Below are positions 25,162 to 33,826 of a stretch of DNA of 46,561 nt, one piece after another; the first letter of the stretch is position 1; every line of letters begins with the position of its first letter. A program made the position numbers and the translations under genes. Under the pieces are notes generated by a model. That model ran no database searches, had not been told where the DNA came from, and was given only the letters and a program-made list of their open reading frames with translations. Source of the stretch: HyVt-105 sp049975425 (GTDB lineage: Bacteria > Bacteroidota > Bacteroidia > Bacteroidales > VadinHA17); assembly GCA_049975425.1 (NCBI GenBank), contig JBNGDI010000028.1, forward strand, positions 1 through 46,561, read 5' to 3'.

Positions 25162-25728
25162 TCAGCCCTGTTTTATTATTTCCAGCAGTTTTTTTCTTGC
25201 TCTGGCATATTGTGACCGGGAAGTGGACGGAGAAATGTTCATGATCCCTGCAATTTCATCATGGTCGTATCCTTCCAGCAGGTAAAGCGACAGGATGATG
25301 CGGTAGCCGTCGGGCAGGGAATCGATGGCATTTCTTATGATTTCCAGTTTTTCCCGGATTTCTTCCTCTGATAGTGAACTGTTTTCCTGGCCTGACTCAT
25401 CGGCCATATCAAATTTTTCTTCCACAGGTTCGAGAATCATTTTTCTCTTTTTCAGGTTATCCAGCGACCGGTTGATCACGATCTTCTTCAGCCAGGCTCC
25501 GAAGCTTACCTCCTGCCGGTAGGTCCCGATCTTTTCAAAAGCCGAGAGAAATGCTTCCTGTATCACATCTTCTGCTTCCAGGGTATCGTTCAGTATTCTG
25601 AGGCTTGTGTTGTACATCGACTTATAGTATAATTTGTATATCCTGAACTGTGCCTGCTGGTCTCCCCGTATGCATCCATTGATCAGATCCTGATGGATAT
25701 TCCGGTAAGTTTCCTGTTCCGTATCCAT
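25162..25728 (-). CDS. ECF (sigma-70 family) RNA polymerase sigma factor
   Basis: A 188-residue sigma factor with region 2 (about residues 20-90: YNTSLRILNDTLEAEDVIQEAFLSAFEKIGTYRQEVSFGAWLKKIVINRSLD) and region 4 (about 125-185: LPDGYRIILSLYLLEGYDHDEIAGIMNISPSTSRSQYARARKKL), joined by an acidic linker. It redirects RNA polymerase to envelope-related genes. The ATG at 25728 (MDTEQET) matches the usual family start. Further upstream in-frame codons include a 9-bp inverted repeat and are unlikely to be coding. The operon order sigma, anti-sigma, DUF4097 suggests autoregulation and membrane-based control. Confidence 0.93.
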   Translation of the reverse strand: MDTEQETYRNIHQDLINGCIRGDQQAQFRIYKLYYKSMYNTSLRILNDTLEAEDVIQEAFLSAFEKIGTYRQEVSFGAWLKKIVINRSLDNLKKRKMILEPVEEKFDMADESGQENSSLSEEEIREKLEIIRNAIDSLPDGYRIILSLYLLEGYDHDEIAGIMNISPSTSRSQYARARKKLLEIIKQG

Positions 25729-25766
25729 ACATTCTGTTTTAAATACGCAATTATTGTTATGATGCT

Positions 25767-25792
25767 GCATGAAAACCGAAAAATTTTCATGC
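25767..25792. promoter_or_regulatory. Inverted repeat upstream of the sigma-factor operon
   Basis: GCATGAAAA (25767-25775) and TTTTCATGC (25784-25792) are exact inverted copies around CCGAAAAA. They lie about 40-65 nt before the sigma start, in the short gap behind the membrane-protein gene. No T-run follows on the minus strand, so an operator is more likely than a terminator. Confidence 0.45.
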
Positions 25793-25828
25793 ACCATAAA
25801 GTTAATGATTTTCGGAATGTGTAATTCC

Positions 25829-26665
25829 TTACAGCAGATTCGTATGGATCATGCCCTGAATGATTTTTCCCTTTTCATAGTCGAGTTCCGAACCGAACAG
25901 GCTGTGGGGAATGGAATAAACCAGCAGCAGGATGATAGCGGCCATGATGGTAAGTGTGCGCCGTTCTTTTTTCCGGTTACCAAGAAAAGCTATCAGATAT
26001 CCTGCAAAGGCAATCAGGGTTTTGGAGTCGGTCAGGTCCTGCCCCAGGGGGAAACCTGTCCAGAAAGAGCCAAAAGCAAATTTCTGTACTATAGGGCCGA
26101 GGATCATCCCTCCCGCCAGTAAGAACCAGAAGGTAACAAAGGTGAATGTACGGTATGCCGGTAAACGGAACAGGGCAAACAGCAGGGCTGCAGTGGAAAA
26201 CAGCATGGCCAGGAACATAAGGAATACGTGGGGAACCAGAACCGCATCGGGTACCGGATCTTTGAAACGGATAGTCACGGGGCCTTCTTCCGGCAGAATG
26301 TGTGTTACACTGTCCTTTTCCAGTGCCACGTAATATTCCAGTTTCCCTGCAGCAGGCTGCACGGGCAACACACCGGCCAGTATCTCGGGATTGGTCTTCA
26401 TTCTTACCATATGGTGCCTTCGCCATGGATCGTTGGTGGGATACCTGCGGAAAACCAGGGTACCCTTGATGGTGGTGTCGGGTATTTCAAGCTGCACCAC
26501 GGCATCGGAAGTGGTTTCATGGGAACGGATCAGGTCCACCCTCAGGGTTTTCCCTCCGATCTCTGTTCTGATCTTTTTTTCATGGGTGGGTCCTGTGACC
26601 CGCTGGTAAACAACAGCTGAAAGTGTCAGCACCGCAGCAACCAACCATAATACCACCTTTTTCAT
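25829..26665 (-). CDS. Uncharacterised membrane protein with an external beta domain
   Basis: A 278-residue protein I do not recognise. Residues 5-22 are a signal-anchor helix, and residues 28-135 look like a beta-sandwich on the outside (LRVDLIRSHETTSDAVVQLEIPDTTIKGTLVFRRYP). Four further hydrophobic helices follow (about 141-165, 171-196, 216-230, 237-255). The Tyr-Pro-rich external part resembles a carbohydrate- or substrate-binding fold only loosely. It starts 4 nt after the stop of the M28 peptidase, so the two are almost certainly co-transcribed. It ends about 100 nt before the sigma-factor start on the same strand. A function in peptide handling would be pure inference from context. 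Confidence 0.6.
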   Translation of the reverse strand: MKKVVLWLVAAVLTLSAVVYQRVTGPTHEKKIRTEIGGKTLRVDLIRSHETTSDAVVQLEIPDTTIKGTLVFRRYPTNDPWRRHHMVRMKTNPEILAGVLPVQPAAGKLEYYVALEKDSVTHILPEEGPVTIRFKDPVPDAVLVPHVFLMFLAMLFSTAALLFALFRLPAYRTFTFVTFWFLLAGGMILGPIVQKFAFGSFWTGFPLGQDLTDSKTLIAFAGYLIAFLGNRKKERRTLTIMAAIILLLVYSIPHSLFGSELDYEKGKIIQGMIHTNLL

Positions 26666-26669
26666 CCTT

Positions 26670-28448
26670 TTACAATTGTATCAGTAAAACATGTACCTCG
26701 TCGCCTCTTTTTATTTCCACAGGTACCGTTTGTCCGGGTTTCAGCTGTGACAGGCGGAACATATAGTCGTCTATGTTCATGACAGGTTTTCCGTTCACGG
26801 CGGTAATAATGTCTCCATCCTGCATTCCTGCCAGGTCGGCCGGTCTGCCTTCAATCACATAATCAGCCCGCAGTCCGTTTTTTACCACTCCCGCGAAATC
26901 GGGCATGATCCCCAGCGATACTTCCCTGGCATGCCTGCCGGCGCTGCCCTGTTTGGGCCCCGCTTCCCGGTAGGTGAGGGCATGGGGCATGTTGTCGAGG
27001 TGAATGAGCAAATCGAAAATAAAGCCACATATTTCTCTCATTTCCTCATAGCGGAGCTTGTCGGGAGTATCAAAAGGTGTATGGTAATCGAGATGCGGGC
27101 CGGTGGAAAAGAAAAATACGGGTATGTCCTTGCTGTAAAAGGAAGCGTGATCGGAAGGACCGTATCCGGCTGCCGAAAGAGCCAGGTCGAAAGACCGGTT
27201 TTCCCTTAGCAGGCCGATCAGGGAATCTGCTTCCACCGATGATCCGATGCCCCCGATCTGCAGGTTTTGTTTTTTATTGAGCCTGCCGATCATATCGAGG
27301 TTGATCATGGCCGTGTATTTCCCGCTGATCACCGGCTCTTCTTCAAGAAAATGGCGGGAACCAAGCAAACCGTGTTCTTCCGCACCGAAGGCTACAAACA
27401 GGTAACTGCGGCTGAGGGAATCACGTATGGCCGCAAGCCGGCCTGCCAGCTCCAGGATGCCGGCCACTCCCGATGCATTGTCATCGGCCCCGTAATGCAC
27501 GGCGGTGGTGTCGGGTTTACGCGAACTGCTGTTTTCACCGCCCAGGCCGAGGTGATCATAGTGAGCCCCGATCACCACGACCTCGTTTTTCAATACCGGA
27601 TCGCTTCCTTCCAGATAACCTACCACATTCTGGGTAAAAGCCTTTATTTCTTCAACTCCTGAGCCGGCCTCCAGCTTTCCGGCCAGCTCAAATGAAAGGG
27701 GCTTTTGCAGGCTGTCGAGCTTCGTTTTCAGAAGGGAAAGGGTATCAGACCCGGCACGGATCATATGATTGGCCACAGCCGGAGTAATATACAGAACGGG
27801 TATACCCGCTTCGGCCTGCCGGGGATCGCCGGCAGGAAAATCTTCCTGCTGCCCGGTAATCAGCAGTACACCGCCGGCTTCCCTGTCCCGTGCCAGGATC
27901 ACCTTGTCGCGGTCATCATCATAGGAAGCATACCTGCCTGCCGGATTGTCCGGCTCAGGGCTTCCCCTCAGAAGCATGACCCATTTGCCGCTGATATCCG
28001 TATTCCTGTAATCGTTCCATGGATTTGCCCCGTTTTTTATGTCAAAACCATATCCGGCAAAAACCACCGGGGCATGCAATTGGCCCTCTGATGAGAACAG
28101 GGCCGGAGTAAAATCGGTTCCCTGCACGGCAGTATAATCGTCATACCGGAAATACAGGTCGCCGGCCGGTTTTTTGTCCAGCAGGATCTCGAAGGCCTGG
28201 AATCCTTCTTCACCGGGCAGGATCAGACCGGCTTCTGCAAACTCCTGCCGGATATATTCGGCCGCTTTTTTGTCGCCCTGAGTGCCAGGATACCGGCCTT
28301 CCAGCTCATCGGAAGCCAGAAAATGTACGTGGCGTTTCAGTTCCTGAACGGTGATGGCCGGTTCCCTGTGAATGCGCCGGCAGGAAACCAGCCCGGTCAG
28401 TACCAGTACGGCCAGTAAAAAGGGTTTGTTGATATATGCAGACTTCAT
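26670..28448 (-). CDS. M28-family zinc aminopeptidase lipoprotein with C-terminal PDZ domain
   Basis: A 592-residue exported peptidase. The N-terminus LAVLVLTGLVSCRR has a lipobox with the lipidated Cys at about residue 23. A PA-like insert (about 105-230) precedes the M28 catalytic domain. Its metal ligands are in VIGAHYDHLG, HYGADDNASGVAGI, VAFGAEEHGLLGS, MINLDMIGRL and TGPHLDYHTPFDT, which is a complete set. The last about 80 residues are a PDZ domain (IEGRPADLAGMQDGDIITAVNGKPV). It should trim N-terminal residues of peptides in the periplasm or at the outer membrane. A minus-strand TATATTTG at 28471-28478 is a likely -7 element, 23 nt upstream of the start. Confidence 0.93.
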   Translation of the reverse strand: MKSAYINKPFLLAVLVLTGLVSCRRIHREPAITVQELKRHVHFLASDELEGRYPGTQGDKKAAEYIRQEFAEAGLILPGEEGFQAFEILLDKKPAGDLYFRYDDYTAVQGTDFTPALFSSEGQLHAPVVFAGYGFDIKNGANPWNDYRNTDISGKWVMLLRGSPEPDNPAGRYASYDDDRDKVILARDREAGGVLLITGQQEDFPAGDPRQAEAGIPVLYITPAVANHMIRAGSDTLSLLKTKLDSLQKPLSFELAGKLEAGSGVEEIKAFTQNVVGYLEGSDPVLKNEVVVIGAHYDHLGLGGENSSSRKPDTTAVHYGADDNASGVAGILELAGRLAAIRDSLSRSYLFVAFGAEEHGLLGSRHFLEEEPVISGKYTAMINLDMIGRLNKKQNLQIGGIGSSVEADSLIGLLRENRSFDLALSAAGYGPSDHASFYSKDIPVFFFSTGPHLDYHTPFDTPDKLRYEEMREICGFIFDLLIHLDNMPHALTYREAGPKQGSAGRHAREVSLGIMPDFAGVVKNGLRADYVIEGRPADLAGMQDGDIITAVNGKPVMNIDDYMFRLSQLKPGQTVPVEIKRGDEVHVLLIQL

Positions 28449-28557
28449 AATCCAAAAGCTGAGTAAGCCCCAAATATAGAAAAACTATATGTCTTCCGCA
28501 TACCGGCTGCATTTTTAATTTCACAAAGAATTAAACAAAAAAAAACAGCAGAATTTA

Positions 28558-28586
28558 TTGTACATCATCTGAATTTTTTATATTTG
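28558..28586 (+). promoter_or_regulatory. Promoter of the TetR/ABC exporter operon
   Basis: TTG at 28558-28560 is separated by 18 nt from TATATTTG at 28579-28586, a perfect TAnnTTTG. The start of transcription would be near 28592, directly in front of the inverted repeat at 28596-28626. Confidence 0.65.
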
Positions 28587-28595
28587 ACCAAATAA

Positions 28596-28626
28596 TTAAA
28601 CCATAATATTAATATATATGGTTTAA
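28596..28626. promoter_or_regulatory. TetR operator candidate (10-bp inverted repeat)
   Basis: TTAAACCATA (28596-28605) and TATGGTTTAA (28617-28626) are perfect inverted copies with an 11-nt AT-rich centre. The element covers the first transcribed bases and ends 14 nt before the TetR start codon. This is where an autorepressing TetR protein would block transcription. The regulator link is inferred from position. Confidence 0.7.
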
Positions 28627-28640
28627 CTAAAAATTTAATC

Positions 28641-29273
28641 ATGATTTCTCCGGATAATTCTGTTTCCCATACTGCCACGGAACGCAGGATACTCGATGCG
28701 GCAAAGCGGGTGTTCGGTAGAAAAGGGCTGGACGGGGCACGAATGCAGGAGATTGCCAACGAGGCCGGACTGAACAAGGCCCTGCTGCATTATTATTTCC
28801 GCAGCAAGGAAAACCTTTTCCGGGCGGTATTCCGGGAGGTGTTTCAGTCGTTTTTTCCTGCTGTGCTTGAAATGATGGGAGAAGAGAGCTGTTCTTTCGA
28901 GGAGAAGATACGCCGGTTCGTACATTCGTACATCGACCTGATCAGACAACATCCCTATCTGCCGGGGTTTATACTGCATCATATGCAGGGTCCGGGTGAG
29001 GGACCTGACATGGTGGTGGGCATGTTCCGTGCTACGGGTGTGGATCCCGGTGTGTTCTACCGTGAGGTGAAGAAAGAAGCGGAAAAGGGAAACATCCGCC
29101 CTCTCGATCCCGCGCAGTTGATATTGAATATTATCTCTCTGTGCATTTTTCCCTTTATTGGTGCTCCGGTTATATCGGCCTTTCTGTTTCCCGGAAAGGA
29201 CTATGAACGTATCCTGGAAGAACGCAAGGAAACCGTCAGTGATTTCGTAATTCATGCCATAAAAAAAACATGA
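28641..29273 (+). CDS. TetR/AcrR-family repressor (CecR/YbiH-like position)
   Basis: The 210-residue protein begins with a TetR DNA-binding domain: TERRILDAAKRVFGRKGLDGARMQEIANEAGLNKALLHYYFRSKENLFRAVF (about residues 13-65), including the helix-turn-helix. A helical ligand-binding domain follows. The gene heads an operon of TolC, HlyD, two ATPases, a HAD phosphatase and two permeases, the same logic as E. coli ybiH-ybhGFSR. Its stop overlaps the TolC start (ATGA at 29270-29273). It most likely represses the whole operon through the inverted repeat at 28596-28626. The inducer is unknown. Confidence 0.92.
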   Translation: MISPDNSVSHTATERRILDAAKRVFGRKGLDGARMQEIANEAGLNKALLHYYFRSKENLFRAVFREVFQSFFPAVLEMMGEESCSFEEKIRRFVHSYIDLIRQHPYLPGFILHHMQGPGEGPDMVVGMFRATGVDPGVFYREVKKEAEKGNIRPLDPAQLILNIISLCIFPFIGAPVISAFLFPGKDYERILEERKETVSDFVIHAIKKT

Positions 29274-30562
29274 GAACAAAGCATTTCCTTATTATCTGTA
29301 TTTTTTTTCCGGGTATTACCGGAACATTTGCCCAGGAACTTCAGGAGTGGGATCTGGATTCCTGCTGGAAAAGGGCCGTTGAGGTACATCCCCTGTCGGG
29401 TGATGCTGCCCTCATCCGGTCTTCTACTGCCCTGAAGGTCAGAAGCCTGTCATCCGCATTCCTGCCCGCTGTGGAACTCGGAGCCCAGGCCACGTACCAG
29501 TCGGATGTGGTATCCGTTGACCTTGACCTGGGGCTTCCGGGTGTGGAGTTCCCTGCTCCCACCCGCGATCAGTACAGGGTATACCTTGATCTTCACCAGC
29601 GGATCTACGACGGAGGGTCGGTACGCCTGCAAAAAGAGCTGGAACAGGCCAGGGCAGGGGCGGAAATGGGGCAGACCCGTGTAACCCTGCATCAGGTAAG
29701 GCAAATGGTCAGTGAAGTGTATTTTATGATCCTGCTTCATCAGGAACAGGAAAAGGTCCTGATGCTGTCGGATACCCTGTTGTAGGAAAGGATCAGGCTG
29801 GCCCGTTCGGCAGTGGAAAACGGAGTGCTTACCACGACTGATTTCCTGGATCTGCAGGCTGAGCAGTATTCCCTGCCACAGGAATTGGAGGAGGTCCGCT
29901 ACAATTTGCTTTCGGCACGTGGGGTGTTGGCCGAACTGCTCGGAGTGGAGGAAGAAAGCATCGGTACCCTGCGGCTCATCCGGGCGGAAGTTGACCCGCA
30001 GTCTCCCGTCCGCCGTCCTGAACTGGACCTGATTGATGCCCGCCTGGAAGGACTTGAAATAACATCGTCGCTGCTGAAAACCCGCCTCACGCCGAAGCTG
30101 GTGGCATTCGGGCAGGCGGGATACGGAAGGCCCGGGTTGAATATGCTGTCGGATGAATTCGATCCTTACTTTATGGTGGGGGCCCGCCTTAGCTGGAATA
30201 TCTTCGACGGCTACCTTACCCGTATGGAAAGGCAACGGGTACGCGTTGAGGCCGACAGGCTGACCCTGCAACAGGAGGCGTTTACCGAACAGGTTCAAAG
30301 AGACCTGATAAAGCAGAGGAATGAAGCGGAAAAATACCGCCAATTGCTGGACACAGACCGGGAGATTCTGGCTCTTCGTCAGGAACTGACCCGATCGGCC
30401 GCCGGCCGTCTGGAACAAGGTGTAATCACCTCGGCCGAATACCTCCTGGTATGGCATGCGGAGAAAACGGCCCGGATCAGGGAAAAAACCCACCGGGTGA
30501 TGCTTGCCAGGACCATAGCCGGTATGCTCCTCACACTGGGAATGGAAAAGGAAAAACCATGA
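29270..30562 (+). pseudogene. TolC-family outer-membrane efflux protein, interrupted by an in-frame TAG
   Basis: Reading through, this is a 430-codon TolC-like protein with signal peptide (FLIICIFFPGITGTFAQ) and two OEP repeats of long helices and beta segments. Codon 172 (29783-29785) is TAG. The frame continues without shift as ERIRLARSAVENGVLTTTDFLDLQAEQY, the conserved helix that should follow. The split products would be 171 residues (29270-29785) and, from an ATG-less or GTG start near 29813, about 249 residues. CAG to TAG is the simplest explanation, since Gln fits there. The rest is undamaged and the overlaps with neighbours (ATGA at both ends) are intact. It may be a recent nonsense mutation, a suppressed codon or a base error. 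Confidence 0.85.
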
Positions 30563-31467
30563 ACGAATCATATATTCATACCATGAAAAAACTGTTGTAT
30601 CTGGCACTGATCCTCCTGGCGGGAGGATGCCGCGATAAAGAACCCCTTCCCGAGGCCTACGGGAATTTCGAGGCTCTGGAAATACTGGTGCCGGCACAAA
30701 CATCGGGTGTGCTGGTGGAGTGGAACCTGGAAGAAGGGCAAAAGCTCAAAAAAGGCCGCGTAATCGGTCTGGTGGATACACTTCCTTTGCACCTTAAAAA
30801 ACGGCAGCTTCTGTCACAGGTAAAAGCAGTACTTACCCGGCTGGAAGGTGTTGATGCCGAGGTGAAAGTACTGGAAAAACAGCTGGAAATGATGGAAAAA
30901 GACCTGGAAAGGACCGAAAACCTCCTGGCCGACGGAGCGGCTACCCAGAAACAATATGATGACCTGCTGGGAAATATGGAAGTGCTGAGGCTGAAAAAAG
31001 AAGCGGTGAAAGCACAGAAAACCACCATCCTGGCCGAGCGGGAGGTTCTCAACATGCAGATCCTCCAGCTGGATGACCAGATTGCCAGGTCGGTGCTGAC
31101 CTGCCCGGCTGCAGGAACCGTATTGCAAAAATATACTGAGGTAAATGAAATGGTGGTTCCGGGGAAGGCACTGTTTAAACTGGCATGTCTCGATACTCTG
31201 TACCTGCGGGCTTATCTGGGGGCTACCCGGCTCGACGATGTTCGCATAGGGCAGGAAGTCACGGTGCGGTTTGACCGTGACGAAAACTCCGATCATACTC
31301 TTCCCGGAATAATTACATGGATTTCATCCAGCGCCGAATTTACCCCAAATATCATCCAGACGAAAGAAGAGAGGGTGACGCTGGTATATGCGGTGAAAGT
31401 GGCCGTGAAGAACAACGGCATGCTGAAGGTGGGTATGCCGGGTGAGATGGTAATGTTAAAAGAATAA
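30559..31467 (+). CDS. HlyD/YbhG-type periplasmic adaptor lipoprotein
   Basis: A 302-residue membrane-fusion protein. MKKLLYLALILLAGGCRDKE is a lipoprotein signal (Cys at about residue 24). The lipoyl half-motif FEALEILVPAQTSGVLVEWNLEEGQKLKKGRVIGLVDT follows, then a long coiled-coil hairpin (about 85-190) and the second lipoyl/beta-barrel half (LTCPAAGTVLQKYTEVNEMVVPGKALFKLA...). It would connect the inner-membrane ABC transporter to the TolC partner. I take ATG 30559 as the start because it forms an ATGA overlap with the upstream stop, as at three other junctions in this operon; ATG 30583 is the alternative. Confidence 0.9.
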   Translation: MNESYIHTMKKLLYLALILLAGGCRDKEPLPEAYGNFEALEILVPAQTSGVLVEWNLEEGQKLKKGRVIGLVDTLPLHLKKRQLLSQVKAVLTRLEGVDAEVKVLEKQLEMMEKDLERTENLLADGAATQKQYDDLLGNMEVLRLKKEAVKAQKTTILAEREVLNMQILQLDDQIARSVLTCPAAGTVLQKYTEVNEMVVPGKALFKLACLDTLYLRAYLGATRLDDVRIGQEVTVRFDRDENSDHTLPGIITWISSSAEFTPNIIQTKEERVTLVYAVKVAVKNNGMLKVGMPGEMVMLKE

Positions 31468-31471
31468 ATAG

Positions 31472-32410
31472 ATGGAATTTCTGGAAGTTATCCGGGTCAG
31501 CCGTTCTTTCGGACCGGTACACGCCCTGCAGGAAGTTTCTTTCACTGTAAACAAGGGAGAACTGTTCGGACTGATCGGTCCCGACGGGGCGGGAAAAACC
31601 ACTCTGTTCCGTATCATTGCTTCCCTGTTCCTTCCCGGTGAAGGAATGATCAGGGTAAAAGGTTACGATGTTGTAAGGGATTATAAACAGGTGAGAAGGA
31701 TCACCGGTTACATGCCCGGGCGGTTTTCCCTGTATCATGACCTGACCGTGGAGGAAAACCTTTCGTTTTATGCCACCGTATTCGGGACCACCCTGAAAGA
31801 ATCGGCGGCATACATCCACCGGGTCTATTCTCCACTGAAACCTTTCCGGAAAAGGCTGGCGGGAAACCTTTCGGGCGGAATGAAGCAGAAACTCGCCCTG
31901 TCGTGTGCTCTGATCCACCGGCCGGAATTTCTGTTGCTCGACGAGCCAACTACCGGTGTGGACGCTGTTTCCCGCAAAGAATTCTGGGAGATGCTGGAAG
32001 AACTCAGGAATTTGGGGGTCACCATTCTGGTGTCCACTCCCTATATGGATGAAGCCGGCCTGTGCGACAGGGTGGCCCTGATAGACCACGGAAAGTTGCT
32101 GCAAACGGGTAGTCCTGCTGAGATCGTGCACAACTTTTCGGCGGAACTGTATGCAATACGGGGTCGGAATCTTTATGCCCTGCTGGGCAGGTTGCGCCGG
32201 AGCCCCGGGGTGAAACATGCCTTTATGTTCGGAAGGGAAATCCATCTGGTTTTTTCCCGGGTTCCCGGCCGGCCCGACCGGTGGCTCGAAAACCTGTCCG
32301 GATCACCACCGGGAACCTTTTCCATTGAACCGCTGGAGCCCGGGATGGAAGACTGTTTTGTGGAACTGATGGGGGAAAGACAGCCGGTTGACGGGAAAGA
32401 AAACATATAA
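31472..32410 (+). CDS. ABC transporter ATPase (first half of a YbhF-like pair)
   Basis: The 312-residue protein has Walker A GPDGAGKTTL, a Q-loop near GYMPGRFSLYHDLTV, ABC signature LSGGMKQKLAL, Walker B FLLLDEPTTGVD and a trailing C-terminal segment of about 90 residues. The unusual GYMPGRFSLYHDLTVEENL matches the first domain of E. coli YbhF. In E. coli both ATPase domains are one polypeptide; here the second domain is a separate gene 14 nt downstream. It powers export of an unknown substrate through the two ABC-2 permeases. The stop at 32408-32410 precedes the next start at 32424. Confidence 0.93.
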   Translation: MEFLEVIRVSRSFGPVHALQEVSFTVNKGELFGLIGPDGAGKTTLFRIIASLFLPGEGMIRVKGYDVVRDYKQVRRITGYMPGRFSLYHDLTVEENLSFYATVFGTTLKESAAYIHRVYSPLKPFRKRLAGNLSGGMKQKLALSCALIHRPEFLLLDEPTTGVDAVSRKEFWEMLEELRNLGVTILVSTPYMDEAGLCDRVALIDHGKLLQTGSPAEIVHNFSAELYAIRGRNLYALLGRLRRSPGVKHAFMFGREIHLVFSRVPGRPDRWLENLSGSPPGTFSIEPLEPGMEDCFVELMGERQPVDGKENI

Positions 32411-32423
32411 ACGGAACAGGATC

Positions 32424-33164
32424 ATGGCAGCCCATAACCCGCCGGTAATCAACGTGAAGGAAATGACCAAATCATTCGGGTCGTTTTTAGCCGTTGACCG
32501 CCTGACATTCCAGGTGGAAAAAGGCGAAATATTCGGCTTCCTGGGAGCCAACGGAGCGGGAAAAACCACAGCGGTGCGTATTTTGTGCGGCCTTTCTTCT
32601 CCCACATCGGGGCAGATCACTGTGGCCGGGTATGATGTGTTGACTCAGACCGAACAGGTCAAACGGAACATAGGGTATATGTCGCAAAGGTTTTCCCTGT
32701 ATGAAGATATCACCGTGTATGAAAACATCAGGCTGTTTGGCGGGATATACGGATTGAGTCGCAGGCAGATCAGGGAAAGGGCAGCAGAGCTGCTGGGCAG
32801 GCTGGGACTGGAACGCCAGCGCGATGCCCTGATCGCATCCCTGCCCCTTGGCTGGAGACAGAAGCTGGCTTTCTCCATTGCCATTATCCACCGTCCGGGT
32901 ATCGTTTTTCTTGATGAGCCGACGGGCGGAGTTGACCCCATCACCCGGAGGCAGTTCTGGGATCTGATCTATGAAACCGCACAAACCGGGATCACTGTAT
33001 TTGTCACTACCCACTATATGGACGAGGCAGAATACTGCGACCGGCTGTGTGTGATGGATGCGGGCCGGATCGTGGCCATGGATACCCCGTACCGGCTGAA
33101 ACAGCAGTACGGGGCACAGGATATGAACGAAGTATTCATTAAAATAGCGAGGAAAGAAATATGA
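32424..33164 (+). CDS. ABC transporter ATPase (second half of a YbhF-like pair)
   Basis: A 246-residue nucleotide-binding domain: Walker A GANGAGKTTA, GYMSQRFSLYEDITVYENI, a signature that reads LPLGWRQKLAF in place of LSGGQ, Walker B IVFLDEPTGGVD and the switch TTHYMDEAEYCDRL. The LPLGW signature and the MDEAEYCDR end are as in the second domain of YbhF, which supports a heteromeric ATPase with one degenerate signature. I chose ATG 32424 because the beta-strand INVKEMTKSFG begins just after it. An ATGA overlap (33161-33164) couples it to the HAD gene. Confidence 0.93.
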   Translation: MAAHNPPVINVKEMTKSFGSFLAVDRLTFQVEKGEIFGFLGANGAGKTTAVRILCGLSSPTSGQITVAGYDVLTQTEQVKRNIGYMSQRFSLYEDITVYENIRLFGGIYGLSRRQIRERAAELLGRLGLERQRDALIASLPLGWRQKLAFSIAIIHRPGIVFLDEPTGGVDPITRRQFWDLIYETAQTGITVFVTTHYMDEAEYCDRLCVMDAGRIVAMDTPYRLKQQYGAQDMNEVFIKIARKEI

Positions 33165-33826
33165 AAGAAAAATTCGCCCTGATACTGGATATGGATGGGG
33201 TGGTGGTGGATAACGGAGAATTTCACCGCAAAGCCTGGGAATCGTTTTGTGGCAAATACGGCCTGCTGGAAAGGTTCCGGCACGGGGCTCTTTTCGGGAA
33301 AACAAACCACGATTACCTTACCACCCTGTTTGACCGTGAAATGACCGATGCGGAGGTGAAAAAGTATGCCGAAGAAAAAGAAGCCCTCTACCGCGGGCTG
33401 TACCGTCAGCATATCCGGCCTATGCCGGGGCTGATCCCATTTCTGGAGAAGGCAGTCAGGGAGGAAATGCTTATCGCACTGGCTACTTCCGGTCCCCGGT
33501 CGAATGTGGATTTTGTGATGGACGAGCTGGGTATTCGCCACCTGTTCAGCCTGGCTGTTGATGATTCCATGGTGAACCGGGGCAAGCCCCATCCCGATGT
33601 GTTTCTGAAAGCGGCTTTCCTGCTGGAAATATCTCCTCAGCGGTGCGCAGTGATCGAGGATTCAGTGCATGGGCTCGAGGCGGCGGTGAATGCCGGAATG
33701 CTTCCCATTGCCCTGAACCACCCCGATCCCGGAGAAGTGGAGCAACTGGCTGTACTGGCCGTGCCCGATTTTACTTCCCTCGATCCCTCAGTTATCAGGA
33801 AAATGATCCTAAATCACCGGCCATGA
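33161..33826 (+). CDS. HAD-superfamily hydrolase, beta-phosphoglucomutase-like
   Basis: A 221-residue HAD enzyme with all four motifs: LILDMDGVVVDN (nucleophile Asp10 and Asp12), ATSGPRSN (Ser/Thr), KPHPDVFLKAA (Lys) and CAVIEDSVHGLEAA (Asp pair). The cap after DMDGVV resembles the beta-phosphoglucomutase/phosphatase subgroup. The substrate is not evident. It is embedded in the exporter operon, with ATGA overlaps at both ends (33161-33164 and 33823-33826), so it is made together with the ATPases and permeases. It is not part of the E. coli ybh operon. It could dephosphorylate an exported compound, but that is speculation. Confidence 0.9.
   Translation: MKEKFALILDMDGVVVDNGEFHRKAWESFCGKYGLLERFRHGALFGKTNHDYLTTLFDREMTDAEVKKYAEEKEALYRGLYRQHIRPMPGLIPFLEKAVREEMLIALATSGPRSNVDFVMDELGIRHLFSLAVDDSMVNRGKPHPDVFLKAAFLLEISPQRCAVIEDSVHGLEAAVNAGMLPIALNHPDPGEVEQLAVLAVPDFTSLDPSVIRKMILNHRP

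Noticed and set aside
29783..29785. Recoded amber (pyrrolysine or other) in the TolC gene
   Set aside because: No pyl genes or stem-loop is visible, and TolC proteins carry no special residue there; a simple nonsense mutation is more likely.
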